From assembly GCA_035307765.1 (NCBI GenBank), contig DATGHU010000044.1:124001-188000 (forward strand): a stretch of DNA of 64,000 nucleotides, read 5' to 3'. Position 1 is the stretch's first letter, and every line of letters begins with the position of its first letter. Made by a program: the position numbers and the translations under genes. The notes beneath the pieces were generated by a model. That model did not search any database and was not told where the DNA came from. It saw only the letters and a program-made list of their open reading frames with translations. Shown here piece by piece: positions 53,369 through 62,397 of this stretch. The DNA is from a bacterium (lineage in GTDB: Bacteria > Sysuimicrobiota > Sysuimicrobiia > Sysuimicrobiales > Segetimicrobiaceae).

Positions 53369-54886
53369 TCAGTCCGCCTCTCCGCCTCCGCCTGCACCGG
53401 CGGGACTGAGTGCGAGCACGCTCCCCGCCGGCATGTACACGACCACCAGCAGGAGGCCGGCCGCGACCAGCCCCAGCCCGACGAGGAAGATGCTGTGGAT
53501 CCCCTGCGCCAGCGCCTGGCGGAACGACTCGTGGCCCCCGGCGGTGAGATGCGCCTGGACGCTGGCGTCGAGGGCCACCTGCGGGTCCGTGATCCGCGGG
53601 ATCCCCAGCCCCGCCGTGCCGGCGAGGGCCTCGGCGCGCCGCGTCAGCACGCCGATCAGAACCGCGCCTTGCGCGCTGATTCCGATCGCGCTCCCGATGT
53701 TGCGGGAGAAGATGCTGACCGAGGTGGCGATCCCGCGCAACTCGCGCGCCACCGCGTTCTGCATGGAGATCATGAACATCGTCGCCGTGAGCCCCATGCC
53801 GACGCCGAGGACGACCATCGGGACGAAGACCCGCTGGACCGAGGTCTCGGCGGTGAGGCGGGCGAGGAGCGTAAACCCGGTGACCATGAGGGTCATGCCG
53901 ATCACCATCACCGGCCGGTACCCCCACCGCAACGCCACCCGGCTTCCGGCGATGCTGCCGCAGGTCCAGCAGAGCATGAACGGGATCAGCACCGCGCCGG
54001 CGGTCGTGGCGCTTGTCTGGATCACGCCCTGAACGAACAGCGGGATGTACACCACCGCGCTGAACATACTCGCGCCGAGCAGAAATCCGCCGACCGACCC
54101 CACGGCGACGACGCGATCGTCGAACAGCGTTAGTGGAAGGAACGGATGCCGCGCCCGCCGTTCGATCCGGACGAAGAGCAGCGCGAGCGCCGCGCAGACC
54201 GCCGCCAGCCCCACCGCCGGGGGCGACCACCACGAAAAGGCCTGCCCCCCCCAGAGCAGGAGCAGCAGGAGCGCGACCGCGGCGCCGGTGAGGATGCCGA
54301 TGCCGGGGTAATCGATGCCGCCCTCCCGCCGCGTCACCGGGTCGACGAACGAGATCGTGATGATCATCGTGGCGACGAGGCCGGCGGGCACGTTGAGGAA
54401 GAAGATCCACCGCCAGCTGGCGTGGTCGGTCAGGAAGCCGCCGAGGAGCGGGCCGACGACCGCCGCGAACCCCCAGACGCCGCTGAAGATCCCCTGAATC
54501 CGGAGGCGCTGCTCCACCGGGAACAAGTCGGCGACGATCGTGAGCGCAATCGGCAGCACCGCCCCACCGCCGATTCCCTGGAGCAGCCGGAACACGACCA
54601 GTTGTCCCATGGTGTGGGACAGCCCGCAGAGGACCGACGCCCCGATGAACCACAGGATGCCGGTGAGGTAAATTCGCTTCCGGCCGTAGAGGTCGGCGAG
54701 CCGGCCGAAGATCGGGGTGGTGGTAACGAACGCCAGCTGGTACGCGGCGAAGACCCAGGAGTACAGCGCGAGGCCGCCGAGGGCTCGCGTGATGGTCGGC
54801 ATCGCCGTGCCCACCGCGGTCTGGTCGATGGCGGCGAGGAACATCCCCAGCATCGCCGCGACGGTGACGACGCTCCGCCGGTTCAC
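53369..54886 (-). CDS. MFS exporter, DHA2 (EmrB/QacA) family
   Basis: 505 residues from GTG 54886, overlapping the glcE stop as GTGA. Fourteen membrane helices with the DHA2 motifs LAAIDQTAVGTAMPTITRAL, GRLADLYGRKRIY and GGFLTDHASWRWIFFLNVPA. It expels drugs or metabolites by proton exchange. Translational coupling to glycolate oxidase suggests it may move a 2-hydroxyacid or its product, but that is only inferred. Confidence 0.93.
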   Translation of the reverse strand: MNRRSVVTVAAMLGMFLAAIDQTAVGTAMPTITRALGGLALYSWVFAAYQLAFVTTTPIFGRLADLYGRKRIYLTGILWFIGASVLCGLSHTMGQLVVFRLLQGIGGGAVLPIALTIVADLFPVEQRLRIQGIFSGVWGFAAVVGPLLGGFLTDHASWRWIFFLNVPAGLVATMIITISFVDPVTRREGGIDYPGIGILTGAAVALLLLLLWGGQAFSWWSPPAVGLAAVCAALALLFVRIERRARHPFLPLTLFDDRVVAVGSVGGFLLGASMFSAVVYIPLFVQGVIQTSATTAGAVLIPFMLCWTCGSIAGSRVALRWGYRPVMVIGMTLMVTGFTLLARLTAETSVQRVFVPMVVLGVGMGLTATMFMISMQNAVARELRGIATSVSIFSRNIGSAIGISAQGAVLIGVLTRRAEALAGTAGLGIPRITDPQVALDASVQAHLTAGGHESFRQALAQGIHSIFLVGLGLVAAGLLLVVVYMPAGSVLALSPAGAGGGGEAD

Positions 54887-56208
54887 GACAGCCCCCACCC
54901 CAACCGCCCCGGGATCATGATCCCGCGCGGGTCGTATTGTCCGCGCAGCTTCCGCATCAGCTCGATCCCGCCCGGCGGGGGACCCCACAGCGGCAGCCGC
55001 GGTTTGAGGGCCACGGGCGCCGCCTCCACGACGGCGTAGCCGCCGATCGTGCCGGAGACCGCCCCGAGCGATTCGACGAGGGCGGGGCCGTCCTGGGCGG
55101 CGCAGGCGGCGTAGAGGAGCCCGACGCCGGCGTGGGCGAGGACTTCCACGGGGCCCGCCGCGGGGATCCCCTCCAGTGCGGCCGCCACCTCGGCCCAGCG
55201 CGCGATCGGGCCGCCCACCCGCACGACGACCCCACCGGGGTGGACGTCGGGGGAGGGGAACTCCGCCACCGCCCCCCACAGCGCGTCGTGCGCCGTCCCG
55301 TCCACAACCTCCAGGTGGCTCTCCGCGCCGACCAGGGTCCGCATCTCGTTTACGTGCCGCGCGCGGCTCTCCGCCATCCCCTCGGCCAGCAGCAGCACCC
55401 CCCACGCGCCGTCGGGAGGGGCGGCGAGCCCGGCGGCCGGCGCGAGCCGGCGGAGCGCGGCGGGGCTCACCGCCTCGAGCGCGGACGGCAGCAGGTACGA
55501 TCGCATCACCGCCGTCGTCAGGTCGGACGCCGCCCGAAGGCCGGGCACGATGACGAAGACGGTCTGGCCATCCCGAGGGTGCGGCGAGATTTTGAACGTC
55601 GCCTCCGTGATCACCCCGGCCGCGCCAAACGAGCCGATGAACAATTTCACCAAGTCGTAGCCGGCGACGTTCTTGACGACCTTTCCCCCGGCCTTGATCA
55701 CCTCGCCGGTCGGCAGCGCGACCCGGATCCCGATCAGCATGTCGCGGATCGACCCGTAGAGGAGCCGCCGCGGCCCGTTGCGGTTGGCGGCGATGAGCCC
55801 GCCGACGGTGGCGGTCCGCTCCCCTGGGGGATCGAGCGGCAGCCACTGGGCGTGCGCGTCGAGCTCGGCCTGCAGATCCCTCAGGCGGGTTCCCGCCCGC
55901 ACGGTCACCACGTAGTCGGCCGGTACGTAGTCAGTGACCCCCGCCAGGCGGGTGGTGTCGATGATGAGATCGGCCCGGGTCGGCACGCCGCCGAGGTGCT
56001 GGTGCGCCCCCCCGCCGCGGGGGAGGACTCCCGCGCCGCGCTCGCCGGCGGCGGCAAGCATCGCTCCGGTTTCCTCCGGGGTCCCCGGTCGGGCGGCGGC
56101 GGCGGGGCGGACCCCATCCACCGCATAGGGGGCGAGGGCGGCGGGGTCGGTGACCAGGTGGTCCGGGCCCACGATCTCGCGCGCCCGGTCCGCGAGGGCC
56201 CCGCTCAT
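54883..56208 (-). CDS. glcE: Glycolate oxidase FAD-binding subunit GlcE
   Basis: 441 residues from ATG 56208, overlapping glcF as ATGA. The FAD-binding type-4 domain has VLPRGGGAHQHLGG, TATVGGLIAANRNGPRR and GEVIKAGGKVVKNVAGYDLV. The C-terminal half is shorter and less conserved than GlcD, as usual for GlcE. Part of GlcDEF, which oxidises glycolate to glyoxylate. Confidence 0.94.
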   Translation of the reverse strand: MSGALADRAREIVGPDHLVTDPAALAPYAVDGVRPAAAARPGTPEETGAMLAAAGERGAGVLPRGGGAHQHLGGVPTRADLIIDTTRLAGVTDYVPADYVVTVRAGTRLRDLQAELDAHAQWLPLDPPGERTATVGGLIAANRNGPRRLLYGSIRDMLIGIRVALPTGEVIKAGGKVVKNVAGYDLVKLFIGSFGAAGVITEATFKISPHPRDGQTVFVIVPGLRAASDLTTAVMRSYLLPSALEAVSPAALRRLAPAAGLAAPPDGAWGVLLLAEGMAESRARHVNEMRTLVGAESHLEVVDGTAHDALWGAVAEFPSPDVHPGGVVVRVGGPIARWAEVAAALEGIPAAGPVEVLAHAGVGLLYAACAAQDGPALVESLGAVSGTIGGYAVVEAAPVALKPRLPLWGPPPGGIELMRKLRGQYDPRGIMIPGRLGWGLS

Positions 56209-57536
56209 GCCCGGGAGGGTGCTCCCACCGGGACGCCTTCCGCGGCGGCGTACGAGCGGTCGAGCAGGTCGATGAGATGGTGGACGTGGATCGAGAGGCC
56301 GTGCGCGCGGGCTCCCGAGGCGAGTTGGAGCATGCACCCGGGGTTCGGCGCGACGACGACATCGGCGCCGGTCTGGCTCAGCGCGGCGATTTTCTCCTCC
56401 AGGATCTGGCGAGAGAACGTCGGCTGGGTGAGGTTGTAGATCCCCGCGCTCCCGCAGCAGCGGTCGGACCCCTCCATCTCCACGAGCTCCAGGCCCGGGA
56501 TGCGGCGGAGCAACTCTCGCGGCTGGCGGCGGATGTGCTGGCCGTGCACCAGATGGCAGGGGTCCTGGTAGGTGACCCGGGCGCGCACCTCACCGAGCGT
56601 GCCCACGAGGCCGAGCTCCGCCAGAAACTCGCTGATGTCCCGGCAGAGGCGGCTGTACCGCGCCGCCCGCTCGACGTACGTGGGGTCGTCGCGGAACAGC
56701 ACGTCGTACTCCTTGCTCGCGCTGCCGCAGCCGGCCGCGTTGATGATCACAGCATCGACGCCGGCGGCGAGGAAGGTTTCGATGTTTTGGCGCGCCATCG
56801 CCCGGGCCCGCTCCCGCTCGCCGCTGTGGAGGTTGAGGGCGGCGCAGCAGGTCTGCGCGCGGGGAACCACGACCTCGCACCCGTTCCGCTGCAGCACCCG
56901 CACCGTCGCCTCGTTCAGGTCGGCGAACATCACGCTCATCACGCAGCCGCTCAGCAGTCCGACACGCGCGCGCCGCGGGCCGATCGCCGGAAACACTTCC
57001 TGCGCGGGGTCGAAGAACCGGTCCGGGACCGGGGGAAGGAGGGTTTCCATCTCGGCCAGACGGCGAGGGACGAGGTGGAGCGCCCGGGCGAGGCCGCGGA
57101 GCCCGCTGCGCTGGTAGAACCGCAACAGGGCCGCCCCCCGGCGCAGCCGGGCAGGGTAGGGCATGAGATGGCGGAGGGCAAGGAGGGTCAGGCGCCGCGC
57201 CAACGGCGACCCGCTGGGTCCGATCTCCGCCCTGGCGGCTTCGATGATCGTGCCGAACCGCACCCCCGACGGGCACACCGTTTCGCATGCACGACAGCCC
57301 AGGCAGACGTACATGTGCTCTTCGAAGCGGCGGTCGATCGGGATGCGGCCTTGGGCGGCGGCCTCGACGAGGTGAATCCGTCCGCGCGGCGACTCGGTCT
57401 CGACGGAGAGGATTCGATACGTCGGGCAGTGTTGGAGGCAGAAGCCGCACTGAATGCACTTGTCCAACTCTGGAATCGCCAACCGAGGGATGGGCTGGGC
57501 GGCGAGCTTCTCCGCTGCGGCGGTGTGCATCGCCAT
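56205..57536 (-). CDS. glcF: Glycolate oxidase iron-sulfur subunit GlcF
   Basis: 443 residues. Two [4Fe-4S] motifs (KCIQCGFCLQHCPTYR; VCLGCRACETVCPSG) and two CCG domains (GCVMSVMFADLNEATV; CCAALNLHSGERERA and CCGSAGIYNLTQPTF) carry electrons away from the flavin subunits. It lies between glcD (41 nt) and glcE. Confidence 0.95.
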   Translation of the reverse strand: MAMHTAAAEKLAAQPIPRLAIPELDKCIQCGFCLQHCPTYRILSVETESPRGRIHLVEAAAQGRIPIDRRFEEHMYVCLGCRACETVCPSGVRFGTIIEAARAEIGPSGSPLARRLTLLALRHLMPYPARLRRGAALLRFYQRSGLRGLARALHLVPRRLAEMETLLPPVPDRFFDPAQEVFPAIGPRRARVGLLSGCVMSVMFADLNEATVRVLQRNGCEVVVPRAQTCCAALNLHSGERERARAMARQNIETFLAAGVDAVIINAAGCGSASKEYDVLFRDDPTYVERAARYSRLCRDISEFLAELGLVGTLGEVRARVTYQDPCHLVHGQHIRRQPRELLRRIPGLELVEMEGSDRCCGSAGIYNLTQPTFSRQILEEKIAALSQTGADVVVAPNPGCMLQLASGARAHGLSIHVHHLIDLLDRSYAAAEGVPVGAPSRA

Positions 57537-57577
57537 CGAACGCTCTCCTCTACCGCATCAGTCCTGCGCGCGTCCCG

Positions 57578-59053
57578 CTAGATCCACAGCCCGGAGGCCG
57601 CCAGGCGCGGCGGCTGGCGGATCATCAGTTCCGCGCACGAGACCGGCGTGGGAAACACTTTGAACGGGTTCATCAGCTCCTCCGGGTCGAACGAGCGCTT
57701 GAGGCGCCGCTGGGCGTCCAGGTCCGCGTCCGAGAAGATCCAGGGCATGTAGTTGTTTTTCTCGAACCCGATGCCGTGCTCGCCGCTGAGCGTACCGCCG
57801 GCGGCGACGCACGCGGCCAGGATCTCTTCGCTGGCCTTCATCACGCGCTCGATCTCCCCGTCCACCGACGCGTCGTAGGGGATCAAGGGGTGGAGGTTGC
57901 CGTCGCCGGCGTGAAAGACATTCGCGACGCGGATCCCGTGCCGCCGGGCGATTTCCATGACCTGGTGCATGATCGCCGGGAGCTGACTCCGCGGGACGAC
58001 CGCGTCGTGCAGGTAGTAGTTCGGCGCCAGCCTTCCCATCGCCCCGAACGCGCCCTTGCGGGCCGCCCAGTAGAGGTGACGCTCCTCCTCCGAGCGGGCG
58101 GTGCGGACCTCGCGGGCGCCGTTCTGCCGGCAGAGCGCCTCGACGATCCGGGCCGAGGGCGTGATGATTTCCCTGACCCCCTCCACCTCGATCAAGAGCA
58201 CCGCGCCGGCGTCGAGCGGGAGTCCGGCATGCACCGCCGGTTCGACCGCTTCCACGGTGAGCTGATCGATCATCTCAAGCGATGTGGGGCCGATCCCGGA
58301 CTCGATGATGTCCGCGACCGACTGGCTGGCCTCCTCGATCGTCGCGAAGATGCCGAGCATGGTGAGCAGCCCTTCCCGGCGCCGCATCAGCCGCACGGTC
58401 ACTTTGGTGACGACCCCCAGCGTGCCCTCGGACCCGACGACGAGCCCGGTGAGGTCCAGCCCGGGGTCGTCGGGACCGCGCCCGCCGAGCTGGACCACCG
58501 ATCCATCCACCAGGACCATCTCGAGGCCGAGCACGTGGTTGGTGGTGACGCCGAAGGCGAGCGTGTGCACGCCGCCGCTGTTGTTCGCGACGTTCCCCCC
58601 CAGGCTGCAGGCCGATTGGCTGCTGGGGTCGGGCGCGTAGAAGTAGCCGCGCGGCGCCACGGCGTTGGTGACGTCGACGTTGATCACGCCGGGTTCGACC
58701 ACCGCGTAGCGGTTGTCGAGGTCGACGTGCAGGATGCGCTTCATTTTGGCGAGCGAGACGATGAGGCCGCCGATCGGGGTGATCGCGCCGCCGGCCAGCC
58801 CCGTCCCGGATCCGCGGGCGACGATCGGCACGCGGTGGCGGCGCGCGGTCTTGACGATCCCGACCACCTGGTCCGCGGACGTCGGGCACACAACGAGATC
58901 GGGCAAAGCGGACATGAAACTGCAGCCGTCGTACTCGTAGGCGATCAGATCGGCGGGATGCGTGAACACCCACTCCGAGCCCACCACGTCCTGCAGGGAG
59001 CGCACCAGGGCGCGTCGATCGTCGATGCGGTGGCGGAGATCGGCGAGTTGCAC
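57578..59053 (-). CDS. glcD: Glycolate oxidase subunit GlcD
   Basis: 491 residues from GTG 59053. The FAD domain has PIVARGSGTGLAGGAITPIG, GGNVANNSGGVHTLAFGVTT and NVFHAGDGNLHPLI, with the C-terminal GTLSGEHGIGFEKNN and HGIGFEK cap. It is the catalytic flavin subunit. An extended -10 box and a palindrome stand just before the GTG, so the start may be nearly leaderless. Confidence 0.95.
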   Translation of the reverse strand: MQLADLRHRIDDRRALVRSLQDVVGSEWVFTHPADLIAYEYDGCSFMSALPDLVVCPTSADQVVGIVKTARRHRVPIVARGSGTGLAGGAITPIGGLIVSLAKMKRILHVDLDNRYAVVEPGVINVDVTNAVAPRGYFYAPDPSSQSACSLGGNVANNSGGVHTLAFGVTTNHVLGLEMVLVDGSVVQLGGRGPDDPGLDLTGLVVGSEGTLGVVTKVTVRLMRRREGLLTMLGIFATIEEASQSVADIIESGIGPTSLEMIDQLTVEAVEPAVHAGLPLDAGAVLLIEVEGVREIITPSARIVEALCRQNGAREVRTARSEEERHLYWAARKGAFGAMGRLAPNYYLHDAVVPRSQLPAIMHQVMEIARRHGIRVANVFHAGDGNLHPLIPYDASVDGEIERVMKASEEILAACVAAGGTLSGEHGIGFEKNNYMPWIFSDADLDAQRRLKRSFDPEELMNPFKVFPTPVSCAELMIRQPPRLAASGLWI

Positions 59054-59062
59054 GGCGGCTTC

Positions 59063-59096
59063 AGTATAGCACAGTTCTTCCTACGCTCGATCGAGC
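59063..59096 (-). promoter_or_regulatory. glcD promoter with palindromic operator
   Basis: On the minus strand, TGC-TATACT (extended -10, TATACT at 59063-59068) lies 9 nt before the glcD GTG. The perfect 12-bp palindrome GCTCGATCGAGC (59085-59096) covers the -35 position, whose own sequence is far from consensus. The arrangement suggests a regulator site; the regulator is not in this window. Confidence 0.6.
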
Positions 59097-59222
59097 ATGC
59101 CCGCCGACCCGGTTGATGCGAAGGTTTCATTCGAGCGGAGGAAGGGGCGGAGTCCGAGGGGACGGTAGCAAGGTCGTACGCGCCGGGTGTGACGGATCGC
59201 CCGTGAGCGAATGAGGAGGGCG

Positions 59223-59381
59223 ATGATCGATATGCGGTTCTCGTCACGTGCGGTGCGGGCATCCCTCGCCAAGCGGCTCATGCTCGGGCTGCTCATGGCC
59301 ATGATCGCCATCGTTTCGGGATGGTTTCTGTCCCCAAAGGTGGGCACCGACAAAGCGACCCAAGAGTGGTACTCGCAGTAG
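59223..59381 (+). CDS. Small single-pass membrane protein (52 aa)
   Basis: Reads MIDMRFSSRAVRASLAKRLM then LGLLMAMIAIVSGWF and LSPKVGTDKATQEWYSQ. A basic N-terminus, one hydrophobic helix and a short polar tail are typical of a small inserted peptide with its N-terminus inside. GAGGAGG just before the ATG supports translation; ATG 59232 is the alternative. It is in the gap between divergent glcD and the LUD gene, and no other frame competes. No family recognised. Confidence 0.6.
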   Translation: MIDMRFSSRAVRASLAKRLMLGLLMAMIAIVSGWFLSPKVGTDKATQEWYSQ

Positions 59382-59435
59382 CACCGCCCGGATCACCCGG
59401 GTAGCGCGCGCCGGACCGCCACCGCGATATTCGCC

Positions 59436-60206
59436 CTACGGGAGGACCCACGCCCGGAGGGCGTCGTCGTCGGTCCCCTCGGCCTTGGCCCGGTCCCAGA
59501 TCAGCACGTGAGCGACGCGGGGTCCGTGCATGCCACGCACCAGCGTAAATCCGATATCCGCCGTCTTGCTGGGACCCGAGATCAAGGAGAGATACCGAGG
59601 CACGGGGCGGTGGAGGTGGAGCGCGGCGTACCCGCGGGCGAGCACGGCGGCGTCGAGGAGCTGCTCGACCACGCTGTCCGCGGTCACCAGCGCGATGTGC
59701 GTGGGCGGCACGTTGCTGGCCGCGCGGCCAAAGCCGAGGTCCTCGGCCAGGACCAGGCTGCCGGTGTCCGCAACGATGGTCTGGGCACCGGTGATTCCAA
59801 ACTGCGCGGCCAGGAGCTGTTCCCGCCAAGCTCCGTGTGGCGTGGGCGGGCCGTCCCAGGGCAGCACGGTGACGGCACGCCCCTCGGCCCGAAGGACCTG
59901 ATCGAGCTGCAGTTCCCGGCCCACCACGCACGGCTGGTAGACGACGGCCGCGCCGCGGGGGACGATTTCGCGCACCCGGTTGACGACGTCGTCCCCGCTG
60001 GCGTATCGCCCGACCTCGAACCCGAGCCCGGTCATCGTCTCCACCGCTTCGTCGAGCAGGCCGCCGTGCGCGCGCGCCCGAGCCCGCATCTTGACCCGCC
60101 GGAGCGCGGCCAGGTGCTCGGGGGCCGAGGGCTCCCCCATCTGCTCGCCCCTCGCCTCCCCGGGCGCGGCGGTCGGGGGTCGGTCGTCCCGCGCTGGGGG
60201 GATCAT
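59436..60206 (-). CDS. LUD-domain protein LutC-like
   Basis: 256 residues from ATG 60206, overlapping the LutBA fusion stop as ATGA. LUD-fold motifs: GLGFEVGRYASGDDVVNRVR, ADTGSLVLAEDLGFGRAASN, IALVTADSVVEQLLDAAVLA and SLISGPSKTADIGFTLVRGM, then HGPR. LutC is the third member of the lactate utilisation complex. The N-terminal 30 residues are unconserved. Confidence 0.9.
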   Translation of the reverse strand: MIPPARDDRPPTAAPGEARGEQMGEPSAPEHLAALRRVKMRARARAHGGLLDEAVETMTGLGFEVGRYASGDDVVNRVREIVPRGAAVVYQPCVVGRELQLDQVLRAEGRAVTVLPWDGPPTPHGAWREQLLAAQFGITGAQTIVADTGSLVLAEDLGFGRAASNVPPTHIALVTADSVVEQLLDAAVLARGYAALHLHRPVPRYLSLISGPSKTADIGFTLVRGMHGPRVAHVLIWDRAKAEGTDDDALRAWVLP

Positions 60207-62365
60207 CGGGGGCTCGCCGTGGCCCGGTCGAGCAGCTCCATGAGATGGGCCGCACGAGGATGATCGCCGGCGCCGGCCCGCGCCAGCCCCCACCGCACCT
60301 GCAGCAGACACCCCGGATTGTTGGTAACGATCAGGTCGGGGTTCGTAGCGAGCAGATCTTCGACCAGGAGATCGGCCAGGCGGCCGCTGACCTCGGGATG
60401 GACCAAGGTGTAGATCCCGGCGCTGCCGCAGCAGGCCTCCCGCCGGGTCGCCTCGACCACCTCGAGCCCGGGGATGCGGCTGAGGAGCCACCGCGGCTCC
60501 TTGGTGATCCCCTGGGCGATGCCCAGATGGCAGGGGTCGAAGTACACGACCCGCTCGCGGATGCGGGCGGCGGAAGCGAATCCCCGCACGGCCAGAAACT
60601 CGCTCACGTCGCGGACCCTCGCGGCGAACCGGCGGGCTCGATCCGCATAGGCCGGGTCGGCGTGCAGCAGCTCCGCGTACTCCTTCATCGCCGCTCCGCA
60701 CCCGGCGGAGTTCGTGAGGATCGCCTCACAGTCGGCGAGTCCCTCGAACGCATCGATGACGCGGCGCGCCAATTGCCGCGCCTGCCCTCCCTCCCCCATG
60801 TGGTGGTGCAGCGCGCCGCAGCAGCCTTGGGGGCGCGGCACGCGGATCCGACACCCCGATCGCGCCAGCACCCGCAAGGTGGCCCAGTTGATCGGCGCGA
60901 GCCACGTGCTCATGACGCACCCGCTCAGGAATGCGACCGTCCGCGTGTGGGGACCGATCGGCTCGATCACTTCCGGTGGCGGCGCCATTTCCCGCGGGGC
61001 TGGCATTGGCGGCAGAAGCGGGGCGATCGCCCGCAGGCGGGGGGGCAGGACGCGCTCGGCCGCCCGCCGCAGTCCCCACCGCTCCGCCGCGTACAGGATC
61101 CTCCCGCTGGCGCGCATCAGCGCAACCCGGCCCGTGAGGGCCAGCACGGCCCGGGCCATCGCCGGGAGCCGCCGCGAGGCGGGAAGGTGCTCGCGCAGCC
61201 GGGCGTGCATGCCCGGGGTGTCGATTCGGACGGGGCAGGGGTCGACGCAGGCACGGCAGTTGAGGCAGAGGGAGAGGCCCTGGCCGGACGTGAGGGGGAG
61301 CCCGCCGGTGAAGCTGGCCTGCAGCATGCCGATGCCGCCGATGTGCGTGGTCACCCCGTACTTGTCCCCGATGACCGCGTACACCGGGCAGTGATCAAGG
61401 CAGCTGCCGCAGTTGATGCAGGCGAAGGCCTCGCCGAACCCCTGGGCGATGGCGTGCCGCCGGCCGTTGTCGACCAGGATGATGTGCACCTCCTTGGGGC
61501 CAAACCCGTCGGCGGGGGCGGGTCCGGAGATGCACGAGGCGTAGGTCCCGATCCGCTGGGCCACGCCGAAGACGCTGGCGCCCTGGATGATCGTCAGCGC
61601 ATCCTCGAGCGTGCGGACGATTTTCGTGATGGGCACGATCGCGATGTAGACCGCGGGGAGGGAGGAGAGCATCCGAATGTTCCCTTCGTTCTCCACCACG
61701 CACACCGTGCCGGTTTCGGCGGCCAGCGCGTTGCCGCCCGACATCCCGTAGCCGGCGGCCGCGAACGCGGAACGCAGATCCTCGCGCGCCACCTTGACGA
61801 TCTCCTCGGGGTCGTCGGGGAGGACCTCCCCCGCGAGATCGCTGAACAGCTGGCGGACCCGCTCTTTTGGGATCTGGACCGCTGGGGCGATGATGTGCCC
61901 ACCGTAGGTGCCGTTGAGCTGATTGATCCGGTCGCCGAGGTCGGTTTCGACCACCGCGACGCCGTGGGCCTCGAGCGCCTCGACGGCGTGGATCTCCTTC
62001 GCCGCGTTGCTCTTGGACTTGACGAGCGTCCCGCCCCCGACCACCTTGAGGATGTGTGCGCGCGCTTCGGCGGCGGTGCGCGCGACCACGACCGTGCAGC
62101 CGTTCCGCGTGAGCTGCTCGGTGGCGAGGCGGACGAGCTCGTCGAGGTGGTCGAGCGCTTCCATCTTAATGGCCCGAACACGATCCTGCAGGTCGGGATA
62201 GCGGCGTCGCGCGGCGGCGAGACGCGGGCGGAGCCCGTCGAACACCAGACGTCGCGCCCGGTCGGCCGAATCGTCCGCCAGGCCTGCGGCGATGCGCTGG
62301 CGGAGGGGGGGAAGTTTCACCGTCGCCCGGTGACGGTCGTCGCGATGGGGGTCACGGGAGGACAT
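60203..62365 (-). CDS. LutB-LutA fusion, L-lactate utilisation iron-sulfur protein
   Basis: 720 residues. The first ~460 are LutB-like: LUD fold with GGGTLVKSKSNAAKEI, GMSGGNALAAETGTVCVVEN, and two ferredoxin motifs CINCGSCLDHCPVY and CLNCRACVDPCPVRI. The last ~250 are LutA/CCG-like: FLSGCVMSTW, PQGCCGALHHHMGEGG, CHLGIAQGI, ACCGSAGIYTLVHPEV and NNPGCLLQ. Separate LutA and LutB genes are the usual state, so this is a fusion. It would pass electrons from lactate to the quinone pool. The start at 62365 has a weak site; GTG 62320 is possible. Confidence 0.88.
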   Translation of the reverse strand: MSSRDPHRDDRHRATVKLPPLRQRIAAGLADDSADRARRLVFDGLRPRLAAARRRYPDLQDRVRAIKMEALDHLDELVRLATEQLTRNGCTVVVARTAAEARAHILKVVGGGTLVKSKSNAAKEIHAVEALEAHGVAVVETDLGDRINQLNGTYGGHIIAPAVQIPKERVRQLFSDLAGEVLPDDPEEIVKVAREDLRSAFAAAGYGMSGGNALAAETGTVCVVENEGNIRMLSSLPAVYIAIVPITKIVRTLEDALTIIQGASVFGVAQRIGTYASCISGPAPADGFGPKEVHIILVDNGRRHAIAQGFGEAFACINCGSCLDHCPVYAVIGDKYGVTTHIGGIGMLQASFTGGLPLTSGQGLSLCLNCRACVDPCPVRIDTPGMHARLREHLPASRRLPAMARAVLALTGRVALMRASGRILYAAERWGLRRAAERVLPPRLRAIAPLLPPMPAPREMAPPPEVIEPIGPHTRTVAFLSGCVMSTWLAPINWATLRVLARSGCRIRVPRPQGCCGALHHHMGEGGQARQLARRVIDAFEGLADCEAILTNSAGCGAAMKEYAELLHADPAYADRARRFAARVRDVSEFLAVRGFASAARIRERVVYFDPCHLGIAQGITKEPRWLLSRIPGLEVVEATRREACCGSAGIYTLVHPEVSGRLADLLVEDLLATNPDLIVTNNPGCLLQVRWGLARAGAGDHPRAAHLMELLDRATASPR

Positions 62366-62397
62366 TCCTGCCGCGGCCGGTAAATCCCTCCGCAGCG

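Noticed and set aside
60245-62383. Plus-strand frame opposite the LutBA fusion
   Set aside because: Antisense to iron-sulfur motifs that are clearly coding on the minus strand.
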